Shown: positions 1 to 11,489 of the stretch, one piece after another | Layout of the letters: every line of letters begins with the position of its first letter | How positions within the stretch are numbered: position 1 is the first letter of the stretch | From: Eonycteris spelaea | Taxonomy: Eukaryota > Chordata > Mammalia > Chiroptera > Pteropodidae | Direction of reading: 5' to 3' | Assembly: GCA_003508835.1 (NCBI GenBank) | Contig: PUFA01000182.1 | Coordinates: forward strand, 2,108,001 to 2,172,000 | Length of the DNA: 64,000 nucleotides | Program-made: the position numbers and the translations under genes | The notes under the pieces: model-generated | What the model was told of the DNA's origin: nothing | What the model saw: only the letters and a program-made list of their open reading frames with translations | Databases searched by the model: none

Positions 1-199
1 CTGTTGGCTCCTTCTGCCACCTTCAGACCCTGTTTGCAGGCAAGGCCCTCTCTGACCTCTCCATTTAAAACTGCACCTTCCTGGCCCGCCCTGCGGGTTT
101 ATTTTCCCCATAGCTGTGGCCACCATCTGACCAGCCGGGGCTTGGGCTTGGGCTTGGGTGATTGTCTCCTGCCTGTCTGAAGTCATCTCCACCAGGGTC

Positions 200-420
200 A
201 GGCCTTGGTAAGCCCCCGCCCCACCCCCACGTTCTCGAGCGGGGCCCGGCACACAGTAGGTGCTCAATACATGTGCGTTGTAGGAACTGCTCCCAGGAGG
301 GCGGAGGTCTGACCCCTGGCTTTCTGCAGAAGAGGAAACCGAGGCCCAGAGAGAACAGCCAAGGAGCCAAGGTTACAGAGCACGTCCCTGGCACGCGTCC
401 AGGTCGCGCCATGACAGTGC
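200..420. repeat. MIR/L2-type ancient repeat fragment
   Basis: The stretch contains the familiar 'cacacagtaggtgctcaata' end at about 250-270 and the 'gaggaaaccgaggcccagag' core at about 332-351, both hallmarks of old mammalian MIR/L2 debris. It lies just upstream of the TLE5 CpG island. Confidence 0.6.
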
Positions 421-439
421 CGGCGGTTTAGCTGGGGGC

Positions 440-1100
440 CGCCGGGCCCCTTTCTTTGACAGACAGGGAAACCGAGGCCCAGGCGGCTGCCAGGGCCGTC
501 CGGCCGGGCGGGCGGCGGCCGGCAGCGCCGGGCAGGGGGCAGAGGCCCGGGGCGGGGCGCGCCGGGCCCAAGGTCACCGCGCCGGCGGCCCGCGGGAGGC
601 GGGCTGGGTGGGGATCCGCAGGCCTCCCCGGGCGCGCGCCCCCCCCTCGGCGGCGCGCACGGGGCCCGGGCGGCAGCGGCGGCGGCGGCAGCAGCAGGTG
701 GAGCCGGAGTCTCCGCACAGCCGAGGCCGCGGCCACTGCCGGCGTCGCCGCCATTAGACAATAGGAGCGGCGGCCGGGCGTGCGGGGAGGCGGGCGGCGG
801 GAGGGGCGGGGAGGGGCGCCGGGCGCGCAGGAAGCGGGGCCCGGGGCGCGCCGGGGCCGGGCGCGCGGGGAGGGGGCGCAGGAAGCGGGCGAGGCCGGGC
901 GCGGGAGGCGGCGGCGGCGGCCCCGGGAGCTGCCGATCGGCGCCGGGACAAAGGCGCGGCCGCCCGGCGCCCGAGCCGCCCGAGCCGGGGCGCACAGCCG
1001 GGGCGCAGCCCGCGCCCCCCACCGCGACTGACATGATGTTTCCACAAAGCAGGCATTCGGTAAGCGGGGCCCGCGGCCCGGCGTCCCCCTAACCCACGTC
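440..1100 (+). promoter_or_regulatory. TLE5: CpG-island promoter and 5'UTR of TLE5
   Basis: Very GC- and CpG-rich sequence with many GC boxes runs into the first coding exon at 1033. There is no TATA box; a short AT-containing patch around 750-765 (gccattagacaataggagc) is the only break and may lie near the transcription start. The exact start cannot be fixed from sequence. This is the usual housekeeping-type promoter of broadly expressed TLE genes. Confidence 0.8.
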
Positions 1101-4100
1101 CGGGTCCTGCGCACCCCCCCAGCTCCCGGCTGGACCATCCCCCCATCCCTGCCCTGCGTCCCGCAGCTCCGCGCCCGGCCATCTCCCCTAGATCTCAGCC
1201 CTGCGACGCCCCCCCCAGCTCCCTCCCTTCTCGGGCTCTCCCCCAACTCCAGGGCCCGGTCCCCTCCAGCTTCGGGCCCAGTGCTACTCACCCCCAACAC
1301 ACACCAGCTCCCCAGATTGTACCCCCCAACTGTAGCTCCTTGTTCCCCTCCCAGCTTCCGGGCCCGGTGTCCCCCCAGGTCCCAGGCGAGGTCCTCTCCA
1401 GCTCCTGGCCCGGACCCCCACCCCCAGTCCCTGGGCCCTGCGGCCCGCCCGCCCCCCAGCCAGGCGGGCTTGGGTGGCTTTGGCCACGGACTTGGGGCGC
1501 CCCGGAAGCCCCACCAGGCATCTCTAACGCTGGAGCTGCTTTCGGGGCCTTGGAGTGGGGGTAGATCCGAGGCGCATCCCTCCCGGAAGAGCGCGGCCTG
1601 GAGGAAGGGAGCTGGGAATCTGGGGTCCGGGCCCCCCCCCGGAAAATTTCGGGCGCTGAGAAAGGCCCCTCCTCAAATGGGATTTTGCAGGGAGCCTCGC
1701 TCCCCCACTTAGGGAGGGGGCTCCCTGGGACGCGTTGTACCCCCCCTCCGCGCGCTTTGAAGCGACGGTAGAGGGCGCACCCTGCCCCCCAAGAAGGGCA
1801 GGCCTTGAAACGCACCCCCACGGCCTGGGGGGGACGGGGACGGAGCGGCTCCGGGCGCGCCCACCCCCTCAGCTTCCCCGGGAGAGGCGGGGGAGGTGGG
1901 GCAGGAAGCGAGGGCGGGGGCCGCGCCCGGGAAGTGGGGCGGGGCGGGGGCGCCGCAGCTGCGCCGCCGCTGCCTCGGGGCACCCCGGGGGGAAGTGTGT
2001 GCCCGGCCCGCCCGCCCGGCCCTGACCAGGGCCGCCCCCCTCCCCACAGGGTTCGTCGCACCTACCCCAGCAACTCAAATTCACCACCTCGGACTCCTGC
2101 GACCGCATCAAAGACGAGTTTCAGCTGCTGCAGGCTCAGTACCACAGGTGAGGGGTGGTGGGGGGTCCTGCCGGGGGAGAAGATGGAGCCCCCTGCGCAC
2201 ATGGCAAGAAGGAGGCCTGCATCCGACGTGGCGGCCCTTGCTTTATACACATACTTGAAAATACATTTGCATTTTTGTAATGCAAATTGTGTGGCCTGCG
2301 CCGTCCTGAACACTTGACTCATATTAAACTCAGTGAGTCTTCCAAACGGCCCGTTTCACAGATGAGAAAACAGGCACAAAATTAAATCATTTGCCCAGAG
2401 TCTGCTGTATGGCTTCAGAGGCCATATCCCCGCCCCTGCCCCAATCCACACTGCGTTAAAAACCTCCCAACAACTTGAGTTTGGGGATAGACCCCCCCAC
2501 ACACACACATCACCTCCCAAAGAAAGAATAATGAAAAAAAAAAATTCTCCAAAAGGAGAAATTTTGCAGCCTGTTCTGTCTCTTTGTTCTGGGAAAAGGG
2601 TCCCCGGCATCTACTCATCTCAGAGGCGGTTCTCCTTCCAGAATTTACCTTCACAAAGGGCTGGCCCTGTGCCGCCCTGAGGAACAGGTCCCCTGATGAC
2701 CTGGGTTGTCCATTTAGGGAAGCGGAGCCCGGGAGCCGAGCATGGCAGAAATGCACAGCAAGCAGGTGGCAGAGCTGAGATTTGCACCCAGTTTCTGGGC
2801 CGAATGACGCCAATTCCCAGCAGCTCTGCTGGGGAGGGGGGCTCTGCCTGGGAGTCAGAGGAACGTCCCCCGGGCCACCCGTTTCAGTGAGGGCTTGGGT
2901 CCTCCGTGGACCTGAGTTTACCCACAGAAAAGTCCTACATTTTCTCCAAGAAGAAAGAGGGAATAGTAATGTGTATCTTTTTCTTCCTTCCTTTCTTTTC
3001 ACAAACATCTCTCTCTCGGAGTACTTCCCATGCCCCCGAAACGTGAAATATTGAACATAGATCCCTTTGGCTTAATCTCCCTTGCTGTCCTATTGGGCCC
3101 ATATCCGAGAGCACAGATGGCCGCAGGGCAGACCGGGACTTTGTCCTGCTCCCGAAGTGGAGGGGTGAAGGGCTTTGTCCGGCAAGCTGGCCTTTCCGAG
3201 CCCCCGTGGGCCCCCCCCCCCCCCGCCTGGCCCCTTACACTTGGTGAGCACTGGGACAGCCAGTCCCTGAGGCCGAGGGTCAGGACTGCGACAGTGCTCA
3301 GTGAGCTGGACCCCCCTCGCTGACCTTGGGGTCTCCATCTGCCGGGCGTGGGCTCCCCACTATACAGTGAAGGTTCCTACCATTTTGACACACAGGACGT
3401 TGCCAGGCCCAAGAAGGGCCAGGAAGCCAGAGCTCGGGTTGAAAAAGAACCCATTGGTTCTTTTTCGTGGTGGTGACAGATAAGCAAAAAAAAAAAAAAA
3501 AAAAAAAAACCTAAAAAAATTCAGGCGGCCACAGCAAGCCCAGCTGCTACTCATCCCTGAACTGGGGTGTGCAGGTGTGGGCGGTCCAGCAGAGCGGAAC
3601 ACCAGGCTTCTGGGGTGGCCATGAGATCAAGCGTCCGTTGGGTGCTTGCCGACGGTACGCCAGGCCTCATCCTGAGAGTGTCTCTGGTCTTAACCCATTT
3701 TTCCCTCGTCACCCCACCTGGGAGGCTGGCACCTGACGGGCACAGACACCAGACCCAGAGAAGGAGAAGGGTTGGCTCAGGGCCACGGCATCGAGGTGGC
3801 AGGCCCGAACCTTGAGCCCAGTGCGTCTGGCTTGAGTCTGGGCTGTTGGCTCTCCACCGGACACCATGGGGCGGGAGGAGGGGGGCAGTCTGTGAACGAC
3901 TTGCTGGGGGTGCCTGAGAGGCCAGGGGGTGGCCGTCTCAGTTCCCCAACGGTGACCTTTCCCCCCTCATGAAATCAAGGCCCATGAGGCCTTGGAGACA
4001 GCTCGTGAGTCCCAGGCAGAGCCCAGCTAGCACCCTTGCCCCCACCCGCCTGGCCTTTCTGTTTGTCCTTCCCCCTTGGAGAGTCCTCCCCGGTGGTCGA

Positions 4101-7100
4101 GAGTGTGGCTCTGAAGCCAGCTCCCCGGCTGTGTGACCTTGAGCCAGTTACTGAACCTCTCTGGGCATCCATCCATTGCGTCATCCGTAAAGCGAGTGCT
4201 GACCTCATTGGGTTTCGGGATGGGGGAGAGGTTCTTTGAAACCCCGGCCGACCCAGAGTCAGGGCGTTTGCTCTGACTTGTTTTTATTATTATCGTCGCT
4301 GTTTTTTCCACCTGCAGGCTTGCAAGGCTAGTTCATAATCCTTGTTTTATAGTTAGGGAATCTGAGGCCCCCTCACCCCATCTGCATGGAGGAGGGCCTG
4401 TCTGTCCCCTGTCCCAGTTGGGGGCTCAGCCCAGCCCCCACCCCCTCTCCTCTTGTTCTTCAGCCTGAAGCTCGAGTGTGACAAGCTGGCCAGCGAGAAG
4501 TCGGAGATGCAGCGTCATTACGTGATGGTGAGCTGACCTGGGGTCCAGCGCATGGGGATGGGGGGACCTCAGACCCTCCTCCGCCAGGGGCAGCTGCCAC
4601 CCAAACCCTGGCCGCCGTCTCTGGGAAGTGCGAGGATGCAGGGTCTGCCCTGCTGGCCTGGCTCCCAGCCCGGGCGGTGGCGGAGGTGCCAAACCACCGG
4701 GTTGCCGCCTGGGCCTGCCAGGCCCCCTGGCTGTCCTTGGCAGCCAGCAGAGGAGGCAGCGGCTGTGGAAGCCAGGAGCCAGGAACTGACGTTGGGGAGC
4801 AGCCGGATCCCTCCCCGCCCCCGCGGGCCCTGGCATCCCGGTGCTTAACCCCTCCTCTCCCGAGCTGTGGGAAGAACACGCGGGGGGAGGCGGGGGTGCT
4901 GGCAGGAGGCTGACACCCTTTGAAGTAGATGGGAGGGAGGGGTGGCAGGGCATTCTTTGGCCTGACATTTGAGACCCTGCCCATCCACTCTGCCAGAGTC
5001 ACTTGCTTGGTTTCATACATCAAAAACCCCTGCGTTGGCCCAGCCTCTAGCCCTCTGCTCTCTCAGACTTTAGGGGAGGCAGAGCCAGACACCCAACGAA
5101 GCTCCCAGCCCCTGACGGAGGGGGCAGGGGAGTGGGGGATCCCATGAGGATTGGGGGAGCTCCAGAGCGGAGGCTGAGAAAGGCAGCATAGAGAATGGAG
5201 CATTGCACCTGGGGTCTTGAAGAATGGGTAGGAGCTGCCTGGGCAGAGGCAGGGGGCCGGAGTTTGGGGAGACCAAGCAAAGGCCTGGGGACCACTTGGC
5301 TTTCTGGAGGGGGGTGATGGGGAGCCATGAGAGAGCTTAGACCAGGGGTGGGGGCAGGGTCAGATCTGGGGCATGGAGTGGGGTGCTGCTGGCCCCAAAG
5401 CCAAACCCAGCAGGCTTTGTTTATCTTCCATTATTTATACCCAGGAAGGCAAACTTCCCTGGAGTCTGGGGCCACCCGCAGACAAGACACATAAAGATAA
5501 AAGATAGGAGAATGTGTGTGTATTAGAGGAGCAGTGGAGCTCTGATAATGATTCCAGAAGCCAGGGAGCGAGGCCTAGAGCCCCCCCAGCTCCCCAGCAG
5601 CCTCCCCCAGGCACCTGGGCCTCTGTTCCTGGCAAGCGAGTCTGGCCCCTCCTGTCTCCCTCCCACCTGTCTGTCTGCATCACTCTCTGCTCCTTGTCTC
5701 GGGCTCTTCCCCCTTCTGCCTCCCCCTTTGTCTCTCTCTGATGCCCCCCACCCCTTTGTCTCCTGAGCCCCCACGCTTCATCTACCCGCTTCATCTACCC
5801 CCGTTTCTCTCCCCTCCCCACAGTACTACGAGATGTCTTATGGCTTGAACATTGAGATGCACAAGCAGGTACGCCCCTGCCCCCAGCACCCCAGGCAGGT
5901 ACGCCCCCTCCCCGGTTCCCCCAGCTCCCCGGCAGGTAGGAGCCCGCCCCTTGGCTGAACACCAAGTCCACCCTGTAATCCTGTTCCTCCCAGGCTCCCC
6001 CATCGCCATTCTTTCTCAGGCCTCCCTGGGAGGTGGTTCTGCCTGTGGGGGATGGGCAGAGGCCTTCCCCACCCCATTGCCTGCCCTTTGTGACCGTGAC
6101 AAGAGGGTGACATGAGCCCACCCGCGGTACAGCCCTCAGATTGCCCCGGTGCCCCAGGGAGGCCACTCTCTGGGTGTCACAGGATATTGCCAGCACCCCC
6201 GCCCTGCCGCCCTTCCCTGGAGTGCTCAGTACCTACCAGGTGCTGGGCATCGTCTTCCCAGGGCCACCTCAACCCTCAGCGGCCCAGTCTGCATTCGGGC
6301 CTGTGCCGGGCCCGCCTTGCCACGGAGCCGGTGCCCGTGGGCCCCGTGTGTGGACCCCGCCCTAGCTGAGCTGGCCCCTCTTAGAGCCCCAGGCCTCGGG
6401 CTGGTCTGCACCTGTCCCCATGTGTTTGTTCTAGGCTGAAATCGTCAAGAGGCTGAATGGGATCTGTGCCCAGGTCCTCCCCTACCTTTCCCAAGAGGTG
6501 AGCCACGTGGTGCAGGAGCGGGGGAGGTTGATGGACCGTGAACTTGCCCCCTGGCCCTCCCCACTGCAGCTCTCTGGGAGCAGGGTGCTGGCCGCCCCGA
6601 GGCACACACCTCCCCTCTCTGGACTGCACGGCTAATCCCAGCCGGTGCAGAAGAGTCCCCAGGCTGGAGGACCTCAGGGGTGCGGGCCAGTGCGGGGGCA
6701 TCACCCTGCTGTGGAACTCCCAGCCTGCTGAGTCATTTACCTTAGACCCATCAGCTGTGTCAAGGGCGCCCCAAGACTTTTTTTTTGCTTCCGCCTTTCC
6801 CTTCCTAGGAGTCACCCGTGACAGGGACAAGCGGGGGTGTGGGGAGGGCCCCGCGCACACGTGCGGAGACGTGCGCGCACGGATGAACACAGATGCAGCC
6901 TGCAGACACACTGTGCACACGTACACGCGCAGGCACGTTCGTGCAACCATGCAGACACGTGTGTCCAGATCGACGTATGCATACATGCACACACCCAGGG
7001 GCACCGGGTACCAGCTCTTCCTCTTCTGCTTTTTCGGGTTCTCGGGCTCTCGGTGTGAGGCGCGCGCCACACGCACTCCACACCTGCACCCTGCCCGGCT

Positions 7101-8161
7101 GTGTAAAACGCGGCTCCCGTCAGGGTTGCTGGTGATGCTTCATCGTTTCCTGTTTCATCTCTACCAATATCTTGGGGTCCTCTGGGTGATCACGCATGCC
7201 TAGGGACTGTTCCAGAAGGATGCCGTGAAAGCCCCGGAGAAGAGTGCCCGGGGCCCTGCGGGCCTGGACTTGTGCTCACTGTCACGACAGGCTTCCCAGG
7301 CGCCAAGGCAGAAAGGGAGGTGGCAGGTGGCAGGAGAGCCTGACTTTCAGGGGGCGCTGGGGGGAGGTGGGAGAGAGGCCCTGAGGCTGGACCCGTGCTC
7401 CAGCCCTGCCGGAATCCACCGGGCCTCCCCCGGCTGCGCGAGGACGGTCACGTGGACCGGCGGCTCTCAGCGCACAGTCCCTGAGCTCTCGAAGCCCCAG
7501 CCCTCCCCCACCCTCCCCTTTGCACGTGGCATCGGCTGGGTCACGATCCTGGGTTTCTCTCCGACGCACCCAGAGGCCATCTCCCAAGCATCCGGCCCCC
7601 AACCGCTTTGGGTCTTCTGTGCACCTCTATCTGTCCCCATTTTCCAGATGGAAGGCTGAGGCTTGGTGACAGGAAGCAGCCGGAGGGCGGGGGCCCTCGG
7701 GTGGGATGGGGGGCCCTGGGCGTGGGGCTTCTCCTGGCGCCATGCGGTGACCATGTCCTCTCTCCTTTCAGCACCAGCAGCAGGTCTTGGGGGCCATTGA
7801 GAGGGCTAAGCAGGTCACGGCTCCTGAGCTAAACTCCATCATCCGAGTAGGTCGGGGGTCTGGGGTCTGTAGTGGGTGGGACTGGGCGGGCGGCGAGTGG
7901 GCCCGAGGCGGCTAACACGCCCCTCCCTCTGGCCTGCAGCAGCAGCTCCAGGCCCACCAGCTGTCCCAGCTGCAGGCTCTGGCCCTGCCCCTGACCCCGC
8001 TGCCCGTGGGGCTACAGCCGCCGTCGCTGCCGGCGGTCAGCGCGGGCGCCGGCCTCCTCTCGCTGTCGGCGCTGGGCTCCCAGGCCCACCTCTCCAAGGA
8101 AGACAAGAATGGGCACGACGGGGACACCCACCAGGAGGACGACGGCGAGAAGTCGGATTAG
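1033..8161 (+). CDS. TLE5: TLE family member 5 (AES), 7 coding exons, intact
   Basis: Coding exons: 1033-1059, 2050-2147, 4464-4527, 5824-5868, 6435-6497, 7772-7846 and 7940-8161, all with GT-AG introns. They sum to 594 bases, giving 197 residues plus stop, the same length I recall for human TLE5. The protein starts [10 protein letters not shown] and ends [10 protein letters not shown]. Residues about 10-125 form the Groucho Q domain (two amphipathic tetramerisation helices, '[17 protein letters not shown]' at the centre), followed by a short Gly/Pro-rich region. No WD40 propeller follows, which defines this short family member. It is known to hetero-oligomerise with long TLEs and to dampen or modulate TCF/LEF- and NF-kB-dependent transcription in the nucleus. 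Against remembered human sequence I see essentially one substitution (Thr to Ala in the Gly/Pro region). The first ATG of the tandem ATG-ATG is taken as start. Confidence 0.97.
2250..2425. repeat. MIR fragment in TLE5 intron 2
   Basis: Contains the typical 'cccgtttcacagatgagaaaacaggc' style core (about 2350-2375) followed by a 'catttgcccagagtctg' arm. It is ancient and diverged. The rest of introns 1-2 shows GC-rich unique sequence and an A-tract at 3486-3510. Confidence 0.7.
4085..4260. repeat. MIR fragment in TLE5 intron 2
   Basis: Shows the MIR signature 'gtgtgaccttgagccagtta' followed by 'ctgaacctctctgggc' and a 'cgtcatccgtaaagcg' arm. It lies about 200 bases upstream of exon 3. Confidence 0.75.
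5869..5940 (+). repeat. Tandemly repeated splice-donor-like units after TLE5 exon 4
   Basis: The real donor (gcag|gtacgcccc) at 5869 is followed by near-copies at 5899 (gcag|gtacgcccc) and 5936 (gcag|gtagg), spaced 30 and 37 bases apart. The intron start is thus a small tandem repeat carrying the donor itself. Use of the second donor would add 30 bases in frame. Confidence 0.7.
6835..6995. repeat. Degenerate CA/GT alternating purine-pyrimidine tract
   Basis: An eroded CA repeat interrupted by CG steps in TLE5 intron 5, giving several CACGTG and CACGTR motifs. It has Z-DNA-type alternation but no coding content. Confidence 0.6.
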
Positions 8162-8558
8162 TGGGTGGCCGGGCTGGGAGGGTGGGGGGACGAGGGGAGA
8201 CTGACCCGCAGAGCGAGGCGTGGTCCCCGCAAGGCCACGTCGCTCGGGATGGGCTAGACTCCGGTAGTATTTGTGGCAGCGCCTGCTGGGGCCTCAGCCC
8301 CCGCTTCTGTGCCACCCCCTCGCTCCGCTCCGGCTCCCGGCCTCCCTCCACCCCCCACACCCCCACCCCGCAGCCCGAGTGGGTGAACACCTGCTTGGAC
8401 GGCCGAGGCAAGCTGAGGCCTGGAGGCGTGAGCAGGAGGCCAGGTCAGAAGGGAGCAGATCCTCTCGAGTCCAGCACCCCTGCACTTCCCCGTGTCACAC
8501 ACGCGTAACTGACAGTCCGCCTGCCGGGGCCCCTCGGGGCACCTCCCAGCCTCTCACC

Positions 8559-8664
8559 CTGGCACTGCATGCAAACACAATGCTAGCTGCCCCTTCCTGC
8601 CCCGGGCACCCCCGTCTGCCCCTCCGCCCTGCCCGCTCGCCGCGGCCTCTAGCTCCAGACACCC
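8559..8664 (+). promoter_or_regulatory. TLE5: Orthologue of the mRNA-stabilising TLE5/AES 3'UTR segment
   Basis: The block beginning ctggcactgcatgc, with 'aatgctagctgcccctt' inside and 'ctagctccagacacc' at its end, matches in order the human AES 3'UTR segment known to stabilise mRNAs and used in engineered mRNA 3'UTRs. The ends are well conserved; the C-rich middle has diverged. Identification is from memory of the human element. Confidence 0.65.
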
Positions 8665-8769
8665 ACGCCCCCTGGTCCTCTGTCCTCGCTCAGCGAGGGA
8701 CTCAAGCTTAGCCGGGATGAGCAGGGTGGGGGTGGGTGGCCCAACATTCTCCTCCTCCTCCCTTTCCCG

Positions 8770-8775
8770 AATAAA
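8770..8775 (+). terminator. TLE5: Proximal TLE5 polyadenylation signal
   Basis: Canonical AATAAA, followed within about 40 bases by a long T-rich/GT stretch (gttgtcttggtttttatttt) that fits a downstream element. Confidence 0.75.
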
Positions 8776-8923
8776 GATGAGGGTACTCGAGTTGTCTTGG
8801 TTTTTATTTTATTTTTTTCCTTTTCCCAGTATATACTAGCTTGTCTTTTAAGAAAGGGGATATTAAAAAAAAAAAAAAGACAGAAAAATGTTTAAAAAAA
8901 AAAGCAACACCCACACCTGTGTC

Positions 8924-8931
8924 TGTATATA
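8924..8931 (+). promoter_or_regulatory. Pumilio-type motif in distal TLE5 3'UTR
   Basis: TGTATATA matches the PUM response element UGUANAUA. It would be present only in the long 3'UTR form. A single motif match is weak evidence for function. Confidence 0.35.
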
Positions 8932-9029
8932 GCCTTTTAGACTGTCAGCTTTTGTTGTGTTCAGTCGTTTGAACTCCGCAGAGAGAAGTGAATACGCTGT
9001 CTCGAGGGTGGGCTTAGCTGTGCCTTTCA

Positions 9030-9035
9030 AATAAA
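9030..9035 (+). terminator. TLE5: Distal TLE5 polyadenylation signal
   Basis: Canonical AATAAA with a GT-rich stretch (gaaggttggtcaccgtgtcc) 12-30 bases downstream. This is probably the main TLE5 3' end. Confidence 0.8.
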
Positions 9036-9055
9036 GACGTGAGAAGGTTGGTCAC

Positions 9056-11289
9056 CGTGTCCCTGCCTCTGTGTTGCGGGCTGCCCCCCTGTCTGGGGAG
9101 GAGGGGACTCCTTTCATGTCTGCGCTCCCTCCGCTATTACAGGACACAGGACTGGACGGGCTGTCGAGAGGCCTAGGAGAGTTCGTCTCGTAAGCGTAGT
9201 CTACCTGCCATGCTTGATGCGTAGACCAGAGAGGGTCAGCTGCAGGCCGTGGGTCACACAGCACAGCCCAGGTGCTGGAGCAGGTTAGCGAAGCGGGTTT
9301 CTGAGCCCCCGGCCAGAGGGCCCTCAAGTGACATTCTTTTCCCTTAGAGACAGAAGATACTGAGACTGCAGAATGTACCCCCACGGCACGCATACGTGCA
9401 TGTGCGCACACAGGCGTGCACACACAGACCCTTTTCTAGACTCCCAGCTGAACCTCAACCCTCCAAGGACAGGCTTGAAGGCCCCCCTCCCTGCCATGCC
9501 CAACTGGGTCCAGAAGGAAAGGACCCCCCCCCCCAGTACACCCGACACTCAGGTCAAGGGCGCCTCAGGCTGTCCACCCAGGATTTGGGTCTGGTGGGGG
9601 CCAGACACCCATGACACAGATCTCACCCTCAAGGAGCTGGAGCACCCAGGGGACTTTTGAAGTGCAAGAAATATATGCGTTTCCAATGCAGTGGGTTCCC
9701 ATGGCGGGCCAAGGGCACAGACGGGGACAGAGGCAGGGTTGGTGATGGCCCACTGGCCTCAAGGAAAATGCCTCACGTCCCTAAGGAGAAAGAGGAGACC
9801 GAGAGGGGACTGAGTGGTCACCCCAGTCTCCTGCTGCGTCCCACCTCTCCCCTGCTGCAGCCAACGCGCCTCTAGAAGCCACCAGCGTGATGGGGTCATT
9901 GGCCACTTAATGCTCATCCCTGTTGAAAACCCGAGCTCACCCAACTGGGGGAGTGTCAGTCACCACATCTTCAGAAGGTGGTTGGCGCACAGCAAGTCCC
10001 CTTCTGCATCCATCCCCCCAGACACGCCACTTGGGGCCACTCAAAAAGACGAGTGTTCAAGACCTGTCGTCACCACTGCTCGGCAGAAGGGATAAGCTGT
10101 AACACAGCCGTGTCCCGGGGATGCTGCACGGCCTTGAACAGGCCACCGCTGTCTGTACTGAATGCAACACGGTGCACCTCACACTTCCGCTGAACAACGG
10201 AGTGAATGCCTGTGATTCCATCTACATGAAGAACAAAACCAGGCCCAAGCGACCTAGAGCTGCTGACGTCACTGGCTTACCCTTGGTGGGGAGGGGAGGG
10301 GTTTCTAACACACAGGTAGTGATTCGTTTCTTGCGTTTCTTACCGAAGTGTGCTCACTTTGGGATAATGCACCCAACTGGTCACTTACAATCCCTGAGCT
10401 CTTTTGTGTATTACGTTTCACAATTTAGAAAAAAAAAAAAGTATTTAATAAACATCATCTTTGGCCTCCTTGGCTCTGGAAATACATTCTAAGTTCTTCA
10501 GGGAGGCCCACCAGGCGCTGCGGAGGACTTTTCGCGGCTGCAGACTTGGGGAGGCTGCAGCCGGGTGGATACACTTGCTGCCCCCCTCCCCCAGAGGCCC
10601 TGGCACACCTCGTCCCTGAACCTGGAACAAAGTTGCTTACTTTCCCACCCAGCCTTTGCTGAAGGCTTCCCTGACCCTCCCCCAAAGCAGGGGAGTGACA
10701 AAGGTGCTTAGGGCAGAGCCTGGCACATTCACACGTTCATTTACTGAGACTCAGCTGGGAGCCCCAGGGACACAGGAGGGAGCAAAACAGACCCAAATCT
10801 TTGTCCTTGTGGAAGCGGTAAACAAATAGGAAAATACAAAATGTATCAGCAGGCTTGTGGGTAGGGAACGAGGTGAGAAGCCAGGGAGATTATCAATTGC
10901 ATTAAAAAAAAAATTGCACGTAGAAGCCACCCAATACATGTTAGCAAATTTATTGAGGGCAGACCTGAGTTTGTGCTGTTCTCTACCCGGAGTAGTGATT
11001 TGAGGCATGAAGTCACTTGTCTGATCTGTTTCTGGGAAACTGTTCCCAGTATTAGCAGAAAGCTTACAAGGGCTCAGGAGCTGTCAGCGGATATTATTAC
11101 TGATGCCGCCGGCCGAGGAAGGGCGCTGTGGGGGGCCGTGGGTCCCAAACCCGACAGCCCCCACCCAGGGGTCTTCTCCAAGGAATGTGGGGGGCCTGCC
11201 CAGCCAAGGACAGGTCTCTGACGTCGCCTTTTCCTCTGGGCCTCAGAGCCCCCCCATTACCCCCTCCATCCTGCCCAAGGGGCTGAGTC
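9056..11289. other. TLE5-TLE2 spacer, first part: no gene seen
   Basis: No convincing exon. It holds a short CA-type patch near 9385-9425, an A-run at 10429-10440 and ancient L2-like debris at about 10735-11075. Long open frames here have no family resemblance. Confidence 0.6.
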
Positions 11290-11485
11290 CCCCGAGGCTT
11301 TAGCGAGGGTCGTGGAGCCCGCGGGGCGCGGGTGACGAGAGGGTCCTGGGGGTGCGCGATCGCGGCCGGGAGCCGGCGCGCGGAGGTGCCGTCCCCGGAG
11401 CCCCTCCCCGCCGCGGCCGCCCGCGCTTAACGACGCGCCGCCAGCGACCTCGGCTAATTGATCCGCTAATGGGCCCCGCGCCGCG
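11290..11485. promoter_or_regulatory. Orphan CpG island with clustered TAAT motifs
   Basis: CpG density jumps (cgcgatcgcggccgg, ggccccgcgccgcggccgcg) far from any exon. Within it, 'ctaattgatccgctaatggg' at 11453-11472 and 'cctaatgagg' at 11493-11502 give TAAT homeodomain-type cores. It could be an alternative upstream TLE2 promoter or an enhancer. Confidence 0.5.
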
Positions 11486-11489
11486 GCCG

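Larger units (their letters stand above)
8162..9055 (+). other. TLE5: TLE5 3' untranslated region
   Basis: Sequence from the stop codon at 8159-8161 to the distal polyadenylation signal at 9030-9035. The proximal half is GC-rich; the distal half (8800-9010) is AT-rich with A-runs at about 8865-8878 and 8892-8903. Two polyadenylation signals imply short and long 3'UTR forms. Confidence 0.8.

Noticed and set aside
264..1300. Long minus-strand open frames (up to 290 residues) across the TLE5 promoter
   Set aside because: They consist of Pro/Arg/Ala-rich low-complexity sequence forced by CpG-island base composition, with no domain and no splice context.
3485..3510. Processed-pseudogene tail
   Set aside because: The A-run has no coding match upstream and no target-site duplication was found.
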